Source: Palsa-504 sp963742795
GTDB taxonomy: Bacteria > Actinomycetota > Actinomycetes > Streptosporangiales > Streptosporangiaceae
Assembly (NCBI GenBank): GCA_963742795.1
Contig: CAVUNL010000031.1
Location: forward strand, 496,001 to 560,000
DNA length: 64,000 nucleotides
Direction of reading: 5' to 3'
The notes under the pieces were generated by a model. The model was given only the letters and a program-made list of their open reading frames with translations. It had not been told where the DNA came from and did not search any database. The position numbers were made by a program, and so were the translations under genes. Of this stretch, positions 24,444-32,234 are shown in pieces. Positions within the stretch are counted from its first letter, which is position 1, and each line of letters begins with the position of its first letter.

Positions 24444-26332
24444 ACAAGATCATCAGCGGTCTGACCGCCCGCTGGCTGTCCCGGCGGGCCCTCGCCGCGG
24501 CGGCGGCAATCCTCATCGGCGCTTGGTTCGCTGCTGGGCCGGTGGTTCCCGCCGCAGTCGCCGCGCCGGTGGCGTCGGCCGCAGGTGCCGTGACGCCGTC
24601 GACCACCGGCGGCCCGTTCGGGCCGAACGTCTACGTCTTCACCCCGAGCATGTCGCAGGCTTCGATCCAGAGCACGCTCGACTCGATCGCGAGCCAGCAG
24701 GTGCCCAACCAGTTCGGCGCCCAGCGCTACGCCATCTTCTTCGAGCCTGGCACCTATGGATCGACCGCGGACCCGCTCATCTTCCAGGTCGGTTATTACA
24801 CCACCGTCGCAGGCCTAGGCCTCAGTCCCGGCGGTGTCGTCATTAACGGCTCGATCAACGTCTACAACCAGTGCTTCGCCAGCAACAACTGCATCGCGCT
24901 GGACAACTTCTGGCGCTCGCTGTCGAACCTCACGATCAACGTGGCCGGCGGCAGCGGCTGCCAGGCGGCGACAGACTTCTGGGCGGTCTCGCAGGCCGCA
25001 CCGTTCCGGCGCGTCCAGGTCAACGGCAAGCTGTCCCTGATGGATTACTGCAACGGCTCTCCGGACTACGCCAGCGGCGGGTTCATCGCCGACTCGGCGT
25101 TCACCGGCTCGACTGTCGTAAACGGCTCCCAGCAGCAGTGGGTAACCAGGAACAGCAACCTGGACGGCTGGAGCAACGGAGTGTGGAACCAGGTCTTCTG
25201 CGGGGATAACGGCGCTCCCGCGACAAGTTTTGGCCAGCCGAAACAAAACCCGTACACCACGCTCGCCACCTGCCCGGTGACCGAGGAGGAGCCGTTCCTC
25301 TACACCGACTCGAAGGGCAACTACAACGTCTTCGTCCCGGCCGTCCAGCACAATTCCTCTGGGCCGGCCTGGACCAGCGGCAGCGAAGCTGGCACCACCA
25401 TCCCGCTGTCGAAGTTCTTCGTGGCCAGCCCGGGTACGTCGGGCGCGGCCATGACCGCCGCGATGGCCCGAGGCCTGAACCTCATCCTGACCCCGGGCGT
25501 CTATAACCTGAACCAGCCCATCGTGGTCCCGCATCCCGACACCGTGGTGCTGGGGCTGGGTATGGCGACCCTGGTCCCGCAGCACGGCAACGCGGCCATG
25601 ATCGTCGTCTCGAACAGCGGGGTGAAGCTGTCCGGTCTGATCATCGACGCCGGCCCGGTCAACTCACCCGTCCTGCTCTCGGTCGGGACCCCCGGACCGG
25701 GCAACGCCAGCGACCCGGACCTGATCCAGGACGTCTTCTTCCGCATCGGCGGCGCCGAGACCACGCCGGTGAGCGCCACGGTGAGCCTGCTGGACAACGC
25801 CAGCAACTCGATCATCGACAACCTATGGGCTTGGCGCGCTGACCATGGCAACGCGGTGGGCTGGACGGTCAACAAGGCCGACACCGGCGTCGCCGTAACC
25901 GGTGACAACGTGACCGCCTACGGCCTGGCCGTGGAGCACTACCAGAAGAACGAGGTGATCTGGAGCGGCCAGGGCGGCACGGACATCTTCTTCCAGAACG
26001 AGATGCCCTACGACCCGCCCAGCCAGTCCGCCTGGATGGCCAGCCCGACTCAGGACGGTTATCCCGCCTTCCTGGTCACCGGCAACGTCAAGAGCTTCCA
26101 GGGCTACGGGATGGGCAGCTACATCGTGTTCATCCAGACCACGGCGACGCTGTTCGCCGACGCGGCCTTCCAGGCCCCCAAGACGTCAGGTGTGCAGTTC
26201 CACAGCCTCCTGGTTGTCTACCTCGGCGGGAACGGCGGTGACAAATCGATCATCAACGGCGTCGGCGGACCGGTGACCTCGACCAGTAACCCCGGAATCG
26301 GAACGCCCGTCAACCTCGTCAGCTACCCGTAA
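24440..26332 (+). CDS. secreted beta-helix (pectate-lyase-fold) protein
   Basis: A 630-residue exported protein. The signal peptide has a basic start, a long Ala-rich core (ALAAAAAILIGAWFAAG) and a likely AxA cleavage near residue 40. The mature part begins PFGPNVYVFTPSMSQASIQS, followed by repeating short strands with Asn/Gly turns (ALDNFWRSLSNLTINV, GVKLSGLIIDAGPVNS, SNSIIDNLWAWRADHGNAVG), the pattern of a right-handed parallel beta-helix. Similar actinobacterial proteins carry misleading names such as coagulation-factor-5/8-like. The fold suggests binding or cutting an extracellular polysaccharide, but I can assign no catalytic residues. A strong terminator follows. Confidence 0.7.
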   Translation: MNKIISGLTARWLSRRALAAAAAILIGAWFAAGPVVPAAVAAPVASAAGAVTPSTTGGPFGPNVYVFTPSMSQASIQSTLDSIASQQVPNQFGAQRYAIFFEPGTYGSTADPLIFQVGYYTTVAGLGLSPGGVVINGSINVYNQCFASNNCIALDNFWRSLSNLTINVAGGSGCQAATDFWAVSQAAPFRRVQVNGKLSLMDYCNGSPDYASGGFIADSAFTGSTVVNGSQQQWVTRNSNLDGWSNGVWNQVFCGDNGAPATSFGQPKQNPYTTLATCPVTEEEPFLYTDSKGNYNVFVPAVQHNSSGPAWTSGSEAGTTIPLSKFFVASPGTSGAAMTAAMARGLNLILTPGVYNLNQPIVVPHPDTVVLGLGMATLVPQHGNAAMIVVSNSGVKLSGLIIDAGPVNSPVLLSVGTPGPGNASDPDLIQDVFFRIGGAETTPVSATVSLLDNASNSIIDNLWAWRADHGNAVGWTVNKADTGVAVTGDNVTAYGLAVEHYQKNEVIWSGQGGTDIFFQNEMPYDPPSQSAWMASPTQDGYPAFLVTGNVKSFQGYGMGSYIVFIQTTATLFADAAFQAPKTSGVQFHSLLVVYLGGNGGDKSIINGVGGPVTSTSNPGIGTPVNLVSYP

Positions 26333-26340
26333 CCAAACAC

Positions 26341-26389
26341 CGTGGGCCGTTACTGGTGCTATAACGCATAACGCCAGTAACGGCCCACG
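26341..26389. terminator. bidirectional terminator hairpin
   Basis: A perfect 16-bp stem, CGTGGGCCGTTACTGG with its complement at 26374-26389, around a 17-base loop. It lies exactly between convergent genes ending at 26332 and 26403. Confidence 0.85.
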
Positions 26390-26402
26390 ATCATGAAAGC
26401 CC

Positions 26403-27059
26403 TTACGCGCGGCCGGGCTCGGAGTGCACCACGACCCAGATGGCGTGCACCGGCTCGCCGGTCTTGTTCAGGTATTCGTGCGGCGTGGAGGAGTCGAACG
26501 CGATCGAGTCGCCCGGCCCGAGTTCGTAGCTCTCGAAGCCCACGTTAGCCTGCAGCGTGCCGCTGATGACCAGGCCGTACTCGTGCCCGTCGTGCCGCAG
26601 CGGACGGCGCTCGTCGGTCGAGTGGCCGCCGGGGGAGTAGATCACCTCGAGGAAGTCGGTCATGGCATCCGCGCCGGGGGTGAGTCGCTCCCAGCGCACC
26701 CCGCTGGCCAGGTCGATGATGTTCCGGCCGGCCGCCCGCTGCACAATGTCTGCCGCGGCAAGGCCGGACGCGGCAAGGCCGGACGCGGCAAGGCCGGGCG
26801 CGTCTGGGCCCGGCGCCTGACCGGCCGGCCGCCGCGGCTCGGCGCCGAACAGCAGGTGGTCCAGCGACGTGTCCAGCTCGGTAGCCAGCGAGTACAGGAC
26901 GCCCACCGACGGCACCGAGATCCCCCGCTCGATCTGCGAGATCAGGCTGGCCGAACACCCGATCCGGCGCGCCATCTCCCGTACGGACAACTCCCGTAGC
27001 TCGCGGGCCACGCGCAGCCGCGGGCCCAGCCCGGTGCCCGGATCGAAGCCAGCCGACAT
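26403..27059 (-). CDS. XRE-family regulator with C-terminal cupin domain
   Basis: A 218-residue regulator. The N-terminal helix-turn-helix is LSVREMARRIGCSASLISQI. A linker contains three 15-bp repeats encoding SGLAA. The cupin sensor domain follows, with RHDGHEYGLVISG and PGDSIAFDSSTPHEYLN. This architecture is shared with PuuR-like regulators of amine and aldehyde catabolism. It diverges from the M24/dehydrogenase operon and most likely controls it. TGTACGTTTACA overlaps its presumed -10 region and could be an operator. The ATG at 27059 has no ribosome-binding site and appears leaderless. Confidence 0.85.
   Translation of the reverse strand: MSAGFDPGTGLGPRLRVARELRELSVREMARRIGCSASLISQIERGISVPSVGVLYSLATELDTSLDHLLFGAEPRRPAGQAPGPDAPGLAASGLAASGLAAADIVQRAAGRNIIDLASGVRWERLTPGADAMTDFLEVIYSPGGHSTDERRPLRHDGHEYGLVISGTLQANVGFESYELGPGDSIAFDSSTPHEYLNKTGEPVHAIWVVVHSEPGRA
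26754..26798 (-). repeat. 15-bp tandem repeat in regulator linker
   Basis: Three consecutive units of CGCGGCAAGGCCGGA, the last ending in G, lie within the XRE-cupin gene. They encode Ala/Ser/Gly/Leu in the linker between the DNA-binding and cupin domains. Units are multiples of three, so copy-number change would not break the frame. Confidence 0.8.
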
Positions 27060-27065
27060 GATGTA

Positions 27066-27071
27066 AACGTA
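27066..27071 (-). promoter_or_regulatory. candidate -10 element of XRE-cupin gene
   Basis: On the minus strand TACGTT (TANNNT) ends six bases before the ATG at 27059, consistent with a leaderless transcript. It is embedded in TGTACGTTTACA, a near-palindrome that may be the regulator's own operator. Confidence 0.45.
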
Positions 27072-27164
27072 CACTGCACGCTGCTCGCCGCAAGCCTTGA
27101 CAGTCTCACTGCACACGGCATTGGATGGTTGGTGCGACGAGCAGCAGACGAGCGAGGAGCTTCC

Positions 27165-28415
27165 ATGGCCGTACCTGCACTTCCCGTGGCCCCCGCGCCC
27201 GGCCGGATGTACGTCGACTTCGAGGAGAGGCTCGACTTCGGTCGGCTACGCCAGTACCGCCTCGACCGCGCCAAAGCCGCTATGGAAAATGCCGGGCTGG
27301 GCGCGCTGCTGGTCTTCGACAACAACAACATCAGGTACCTGACCGGCGTCGCCATCGGCGAGTGGACCCGCGACAAGCTGTGCCGTTACGCGCTTTACAC
27401 CCGCACCGGCGAGCTGGTCCTGTGGGACTTCGGCTCGGCCGCGGTGCACCACCGGATGTACTGCCCGTGGCTGAAGCCGGAGAACTGCATCGCCTCCTAC
27501 ACCACCATGCGCGGCGCCGCCCCTCCCGGCTCCGGGCTCACGCAGAAGCAGGTCGCGGAGATCAAGGATCGCCTCAGCGCAGCCGGAGTAAAAGACGAGC
27601 CCATCGGCGTCGACTGGGCCGAAGTCCCCACCTTCTTCGAGCTGCAAAAACAAGGCCTGCAAATAAGGGACGGCCAGCAGGTCATGCTGGACGCCCGGGA
27701 GCTCAAGTCCCGGGACGAGATCACCCTGCTGTCCACCGCCGCCGCCCTGGTCGACGGCACCTACCAGGACATCGCCGCCGCGCTCAAGCCCGGCGTACGG
27801 GAAAACGAGATCGTCGCCCTGGCCAACAAGCGGCTGTACGAGATGGGTTCCGACGACGTGGAAAGCATCAACGCGGTGTCCGGCGAGCGGTGCAATCCGC
27901 ACCCGCACAACTTCTCCGACCGAATGATCAGGCCCGGCGAGCAGGCCTTCTTCGACATCATGCACTCCTACAACGGTTACCGGACGTGCTACTACCGTTG
28001 CTTCGCGGTCGGCTGGGCCACCGAGCCGCAGAAGGACGCGTACAAACGCGCCCGCGAGTGGATCGACGTGGCCATCGACATGATCAAGCCCGGCGTGTCC
28101 ACCGACCAGGTGGCCCGGCTCTGGCCGACCGCCGAGGAGATCGGGCTGGCCGACGAGAAGACCGCCTTCGGCCTGGAGTTCGGGCACGGGCTCGGGCTGG
28201 CCCTGCACGAACGCCCCATCATCTCCCGGCTCACCTCGCTCGATGCGCCGCTGGAGATCAAGGAAGGCATGGTGTTCGCGCTGGAGACCTACTGCCCGGC
28301 GACCGACGGGCGGTCGGCGGCCCGGATCGAGGAAGAGGTGGTGGTGGGCCCGAACGGGGTCGACATCTTGACCAAGTTCCCGGCCCAGGACCTCTACGTC
28401 ACCAACCCCTACTGA
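27165..28415 (+). CDS. M24-family (Xaa-Pro peptidase-fold) hydrolase
   Basis: A 416-residue pita-bread-fold enzyme. Of the usual five metal ligands, four have counterparts: Asp264 (FFDIMHSYNG), His341 (FGHGLGLALHE), Glu374 (MVFALETYCP) and Glu389 (RIEEEVVV). The position of the second Asp is Cys275 (GYRTCYYRC). It may therefore hold metal differently, or not act as a peptidase; creatinase and DMSP lyase DddP are non-peptidase M24 relatives. The ATG at 27165 follows GAGGAG at five bases. As first gene of the dehydrogenase operon, it probably generates the precursor of the 2-oxo acid. The substrate is unknown. Confidence 0.8.
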   Translation: MAVPALPVAPAPGRMYVDFEERLDFGRLRQYRLDRAKAAMENAGLGALLVFDNNNIRYLTGVAIGEWTRDKLCRYALYTRTGELVLWDFGSAAVHHRMYCPWLKPENCIASYTTMRGAAPPGSGLTQKQVAEIKDRLSAAGVKDEPIGVDWAEVPTFFELQKQGLQIRDGQQVMLDARELKSRDEITLLSTAAALVDGTYQDIAAALKPGVRENEIVALANKRLYEMGSDDVESINAVSGERCNPHPHNFSDRMIRPGEQAFFDIMHSYNGYRTCYYRCFAVGWATEPQKDAYKRAREWIDVAIDMIKPGVSTDQVARLWPTAEEIGLADEKTAFGLEFGHGLGLALHERPIISRLTSLDAPLEIKEGMVFALETYCPATDGRSAARIEEEVVVGPNGVDILTKFPAQDLYVTNPY

Positions 28416-28434
28416 CAAAGCCGAAAGCGATCAC

Positions 28435-29433
28435 GTGCCAGAAATAGACACAGCCATAGACACAGACACCGCGCTCGAGATGTACCGGAAGATGACCGAA
28501 CTCCGGCAGTTCGAGAAGCGCGCGCACGACCTGTTCCTGCAGAACCTGGTCAAGGGGACGACGCACCTGGGCACCGGCCAGGAGGCGGTCGCGGCCGGCG
28601 TGTCGCAGGCGATGAACGCCGACGACTACACGTTCACCACCTACCGCGGCCACAACCACGTGCTGGCCCGCGGCACCCCGATGACCCCGGTGATGGCCGA
28701 ACTGCTCGGCCGCGAGAACGGACTCATGCACGGCAAGGGCGGCTCGATGCACCTGCTGGACGTCTCCCACGGCATCCTGGGCGCCTACGCGATCATCGGC
28801 GCCCAGCTCGTCATCGCCAACGGCTCGGCCTGGTCGGCCCAGTACCGGGGAACTAAGCAGGTCACGGTGTGCTTCCTGGGTGACGGTGCCACCAACATCG
28901 GCGCCTTCCACGAGGCACTGAACCTGGCCGCGGTCTGGAAGCTGCCGGTCATCTTCATCTGCGAGAACAACCAGTACATGGAGTACACGGCGATCGGGAC
29001 GGTGACGGCCGTGCCCCGGCCCGCCGCCGACCGCGCCGCCTCCTACGGGCTGGAGCCGGTCGTGATCGACGGAAACGACGTGGAGGCGGTCTACCACACC
29101 GCGCAGGCCGCGATCGGTCGCGCGCGCGACGGCGGCGGTCCCTCGCTGATCGAGGCCCTCACCTACCGGCACGGCGGTCACTCCCGCGCCGATCCCGGCA
29201 AGTACCGGCCCGCCGAAGAGGTCAAGGAGTGGCTGGCCCGCGACCCGCTGCCCGCTTACCGTCAGGTCCTCATCGGCCGCGGCGTGGACGAGGCGACCCT
29301 GGACGCGATCGACAAGCGCGCGCGAGACGCGGTGGACCGCGCCACCGAGGAGGCCAAGGCCGGCGCCGAGCCCGGCCTCGAACTGGCCGAGACCAACGTG
29401 TGGGCCGACGGCGGCCACTCCTGGAGGAACTGA
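28435..29433 (+). CDS. 2-oxo acid dehydrogenase E1 component, alpha subunit
   Basis: A 332-residue E1-alpha protein like those of pyruvate, acetoin and branched-chain 2-oxo acid dehydrogenases. GKGGSMHLLD and the thiamine-diphosphate motif GDGATNIGAFHEALNLA, ending in ENNQYMEY, are visible. It ends in a one-base stop/start overlap (TGATG) with the lipoyl gene. With the E1-beta subunit at 29727 it would decarboxylate a 2-oxo substrate and pass the acyl group to the lipoyl protein. The start GTG at 28435 has a poor ribosome-binding site. Confidence 0.9.
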   Translation: MPEIDTAIDTDTALEMYRKMTELRQFEKRAHDLFLQNLVKGTTHLGTGQEAVAAGVSQAMNADDYTFTTYRGHNHVLARGTPMTPVMAELLGRENGLMHGKGGSMHLLDVSHGILGAYAIIGAQLVIANGSAWSAQYRGTKQVTVCFLGDGATNIGAFHEALNLAAVWKLPVIFICENNQYMEYTAIGTVTAVPRPAADRAASYGLEPVVIDGNDVEAVYHTAQAAIGRARDGGGPSLIEALTYRHGGHSRADPGKYRPAEEVKEWLARDPLPAYRQVLIGRGVDEATLDAIDKRARDAVDRATEEAKAGAEPGLELAETNVWADGGHSWRN

Positions 29434-29699
29434 TGGCTGACTCTTCTTCCGGGGGAAGACCCCCCGGACCCCTCTTTGTTGTCATGCCCCGGATGGGCGA
29501 GACCGTCGACGAGGGCACCGTCAACGAGTGGTTCAAGCAGGTCGGCGACGCGGTTGCCGAAGGCGAGCCGCTGCTCGAGATCGGCACCGACAAGGTGGAC
29601 ACGGAGATACCCGCGCCCGCCACCGGCGTCCTCTCCGAGATCCGTGTTCAGCAGGGCGAGACCGTACCCGTAGCCACCGTCATCGCCGTCATCACCTGA
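29433..29699 (+). CDS. free-standing lipoyl-domain protein
   Basis: Only 88 residues, consisting of a single lipoyl domain (VMPRMGETVDEGTVNEWF) with the modifiable Lys54 in GTDKVDTE. There is no E1/E3-binding domain and no acyltransferase core, unlike E2 proteins of 400 residues or more. It lies exactly between the two E1 subunits, so it is probably their acyl carrier. The catalytic E2 and E3 would have to come from elsewhere. The first ~15 residues (SSSGGRPPGP) are encoded by a copy of a G/C palindromic repeat. Confidence 0.85.
   Translation: MADSSSGGRPPGPLFVVMPRMGETVDEGTVNEWFKQVGDAVAEGEPLLEIGTDKVDTEIPAPATGVLSEIRVQQGETVPVATVIAVIT
29448..29474. repeat. G/C palindromic repeat, copy 1 (inside lipoyl gene)
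   Basis: CCGGGGGAAGACCCCCCGG followed by ACCCC, the shortest of four copies in this window. It is in frame within the 5' end of the lipoyl-protein gene and encodes its Gly/Pro-rich N-terminus. Confidence 0.6.
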
Positions 29700-29726
29700 A
29701 AATGCATTTTTACCGAACGGAGCATC

Positions 29727-30746
29727 GTGGCAGTTATCACGTACCGCGAGGCAGTGGCCCGGGGTATCGCACAGGAGATGCGGCGCGACCCCAACGTCGT
29801 ATTCCTCGGCGAGGACGTGGCGGCGGCCGGCGGGGTGTTCAAGACGACGGTCGGCCTGCTCGAGGAGTTCGGCCCGGACCGGGTCCGTGACACCCCGATC
29901 AGCGAGCAGGCCATCCTCGGGGCCACGATCGGCGCCGCGATGACCGGCCTGCGGCCGATCGCCGAGATCATGTTCAGCGATTTCTTCGCCGTCTGCTGGG
30001 ACCTGATCGCCAACGAGATGGCCAAGATCAGGTACATGTCCGACGGCCAACTGGCGCTCCCGCTGGTCGTCCGCTGCGCCAACGGGGCCGGAGTGCGGTT
30101 CGGGGCCCAGCACTCGCAGTCGGTGGAGAACTGGGCCATGGCCGTGCCGGGCCTGAAGGTCGTGGCTCCGTCGAGCCCGCGCGACGTCGTCGGGCTGCTC
30201 GCGGCGGCCATCCGGGATCCCGATCCGGTCGTGTTCTTCGAGCACAAGGGCCTGATGGCCAGCAAGGGCGAGGTGCCGGACGGCGAGGTGGTCGACCAGC
30301 TCGGCCGGGCCAAGGTGCTGCGCCAGGGCGGGGACGCCACGATCCTGGCCCTGGCCGCCATGGTGCCACGGGCTATGCGGGCCGCCGAGCAACTGTCCGG
30401 GCATGGCATCGAGGTCACCGTGGTGGACGTGCGGTCGCTGGTCCCGCTGGACACGCGGACGATCCTGGCCGAGGTGGCCAGCACGGGCCGGCTGTTCACG
30501 GTCGAGGAGAACCCCCGGCTGTGCGGCTGGGGCGCGGAGATCGTCTCGATCGTGGCCGAGGAGGCGTACGGCGCGCTCACCGGCCCGCCCGTACGCATCA
30601 CTACCCCTCATATCCCGCTACCTGCCGCAGATAGGCTCGAAGACTACGTACTGCCCTCGGCGGACAAGATCACCGAGACCGTACGCAAGTCTCTGTCGGC
30701 TCCGGGGGGGACGACCCCCCCAACCCCCCCCGGACCCACGTGGTAG
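29727..30746 (+). CDS. 2-oxo acid dehydrogenase E1 component, beta subunit
   Basis: A 339-residue E1-beta protein. It has FLGEDVAAAGGVFKTTVGL, TPISEQAILGATIGAAMTGL, MKVVAPSSPRD-type substrate-channel residues, and the C-terminal transketolase domain (VVDVRSLVPLDTRTILAEV). The GTG at 29727 follows ACGGAG. The last ~15 residues (PGGTTPPTPPGPTW) come from a G7/C7-rich repeat and are unlike the family. It pairs with the alpha subunit at 28435. Acetoin or a branched 2-oxo acid are possible substrates. Confidence 0.9.
   Translation: MAVITYREAVARGIAQEMRRDPNVVFLGEDVAAAGGVFKTTVGLLEEFGPDRVRDTPISEQAILGATIGAAMTGLRPIAEIMFSDFFAVCWDLIANEMAKIRYMSDGQLALPLVVRCANGAGVRFGAQHSQSVENWAMAVPGLKVVAPSSPRDVVGLLAAAIRDPDPVVFFEHKGLMASKGEVPDGEVVDQLGRAKVLRQGGDATILALAAMVPRAMRAAEQLSGHGIEVTVVDVRSLVPLDTRTILAEVASTGRLFTVEENPRLCGWGAEIVSIVAEEAYGALTGPPVRITTPHIPLPAADRLEDYVLPSADKITETVRKSLSAPGGTTPPTPPGPTW
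30701..30736. repeat. G/C palindromic repeat, copy 2 (inside E1-beta gene)
   Basis: A run of G7, ACGA, C7, AA, C8 and GG makes a hairpin within the last codons of the E1-beta gene. The core GGGGGGACGACCCCCC is the exact reverse complement of the core in copies 3 and 4. Confidence 0.75.
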
Positions 30747-30754
30747 GAGGAATG

Positions 30755-32215
30755 GTGAGCAACCGGGCCCAACTGGTCGGTATCGAAGTACCCACGGACC
30801 TGCTGATCGGCGGGGAGTGGACCGGCGGGCGAGGCGGCGGCACGCTGCCGGTGATCGACCCGGCTACCGAGGACGCGGTCGCCGAGGTGGCCGACGGGAC
30901 CGTGGAGGACGCTCTCGACGCGGTCACGGCGGCCCAGGACGCGCTGGCCGGCTGGGCGGCGACGCCGCCGCGGCAGCGCGCGGAATGCCTGCGCCGGACC
31001 TTCGAGCTGATGACCAAGAACGCGGACGCACTGGCCAGGCTGATGGTCACCGAGAACGGCAAGGCCCTGCGCGACGCCAAGGCCGAGGCGGCCTACGCCG
31101 CCGAATTCTTCCGCTGGTACGCCGAAGAGGCGGTCCGGATGGAGGGCGTGCTGATGCAGGCGCCGTCCGGGGCCAACAAGATCCTGGTCATGCGCCAGCC
31201 GGTCGGCGTCTCGGTGCTCGTCACGCCGTGGAACTTCCCCGCCGCCATGGCCACCCGCAAGATCGGCCCGGCGCTGGCCGCGGGCTGCACGATCGTGCTC
31301 AAGCCGGCCTCGGAGACGCCGCTGACCGCCTTGTACATCGCTCAGCTGCTGGCCGAGGCGGGCGTGCCCGACGGGGTAGTCAACGTGCTGACCTCGCGGA
31401 AGTCCGGCGCGCTGGTGTCGGCGATGCTGAACGACCCGCGGGTCCGCAAGCTGTCCTTCACCGGGTCGACCGAGGTGGGCCGGATCCTGCTGCGGGAGGC
31501 CGCCGACACCGTGGTGAACTGCTCGATGGAACTCGGCGGCAACGCGCCCTTCATCATCTTCGAGGACGCGGACATCGACGCTGCCGTCGAGGGGGCGCTG
31601 ATCGCCAAGATGCGCAACGGCGGCGAGGCCTGCACCGCGGCCAACCGCTTCTACGTGCACGAGGCGGTCGCCGATGAGTTCAGCCGGGCGTTCGCAGCCC
31701 GCCTGGACCGCATGATCGTCGGGCCGGGCCTGGACGAGGCCACCGACGTGGGCCCGCTGGTCAACGAGCCGACCCGGTCGAAGGTGGCTGAGCTCGTCGA
31801 GTCTGCCACCGCGGACGGCGGCAAGGTGGTCACCGGCGGCCGGGCGCCGGACCGGCGCGGCTACTTCTACCAGCCGACCGTGATCGACCAGCTCCCGGCG
31901 GACGCGGGCATCCTCGGCACCGAGATCTTCGGCCCGGTGGCGCCTGTGGTCAGGTTCACCGCCGAAGCAGACGCCGTCAACTGGGCCAACGACACCGAGT
32001 TCGGTCTCGTCTCCTACGTCTACACCCGGGACCTGAGCCGTGGCCTGCGGGTGTCGGAGGCGCTCGAGGCCGGCATGGTCGGGCTCAACCGAGGCCTGGT
32101 GTCGGACCCGGCGGCCCCGTTCGGCGGCGTGAAGCAGTCCGGCATCGGGCGCGAGGGCGCGCACGAGGGGCTCCTGGAGTTCACCGAGACCAAGTACATC
32201 GCCACCAACTGGTGA
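30755..32215 (+). CDS. aldehyde dehydrogenase (succinate-semialdehyde type)
   Basis: A 486-residue NAD(P)-dependent aldehyde dehydrogenase. Catalytic Cys293 lies in GGEACTAANRF and Glu259 in MELGGNAPF. TPWNFPAAM and the C-terminal FGGVKQSGIGREG are typical of the GabD group. AGGAGG at 30745-30750 overlaps the previous stop; the GTG at 30755 has the better spacing, although the ATG at 30752 is also possible. As the last gene of the M24/E1 operon it probably oxidises an aldehyde released in the pathway. Confidence 0.9.
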   Translation: MSNRAQLVGIEVPTDLLIGGEWTGGRGGGTLPVIDPATEDAVAEVADGTVEDALDAVTAAQDALAGWAATPPRQRAECLRRTFELMTKNADALARLMVTENGKALRDAKAEAAYAAEFFRWYAEEAVRMEGVLMQAPSGANKILVMRQPVGVSVLVTPWNFPAAMATRKIGPALAAGCTIVLKPASETPLTALYIAQLLAEAGVPDGVVNVLTSRKSGALVSAMLNDPRVRKLSFTGSTEVGRILLREAADTVVNCSMELGGNAPFIIFEDADIDAAVEGALIAKMRNGGEACTAANRFYVHEAVADEFSRAFAARLDRMIVGPGLDEATDVGPLVNEPTRSKVAELVESATADGGKVVTGGRAPDRRGYFYQPTVIDQLPADAGILGTEIFGPVAPVVRFTAEADAVNWANDTEFGLVSYVYTRDLSRGLRVSEALEAGMVGLNRGLVSDPAAPFGGVKQSGIGREGAHEGLLEFTETKYIATNW

Positions 32216-32234
32216 CGCCCGTGCGGGCCGGTCG

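Noticed and set aside
27165..28415. Naming the M24 protein creatinase, DddP or ectoine hydrolase
   Set aside because: The family fold is clear, but the visible residues do not match any of these specifically, and the neighbouring genes do not fit those pathways.
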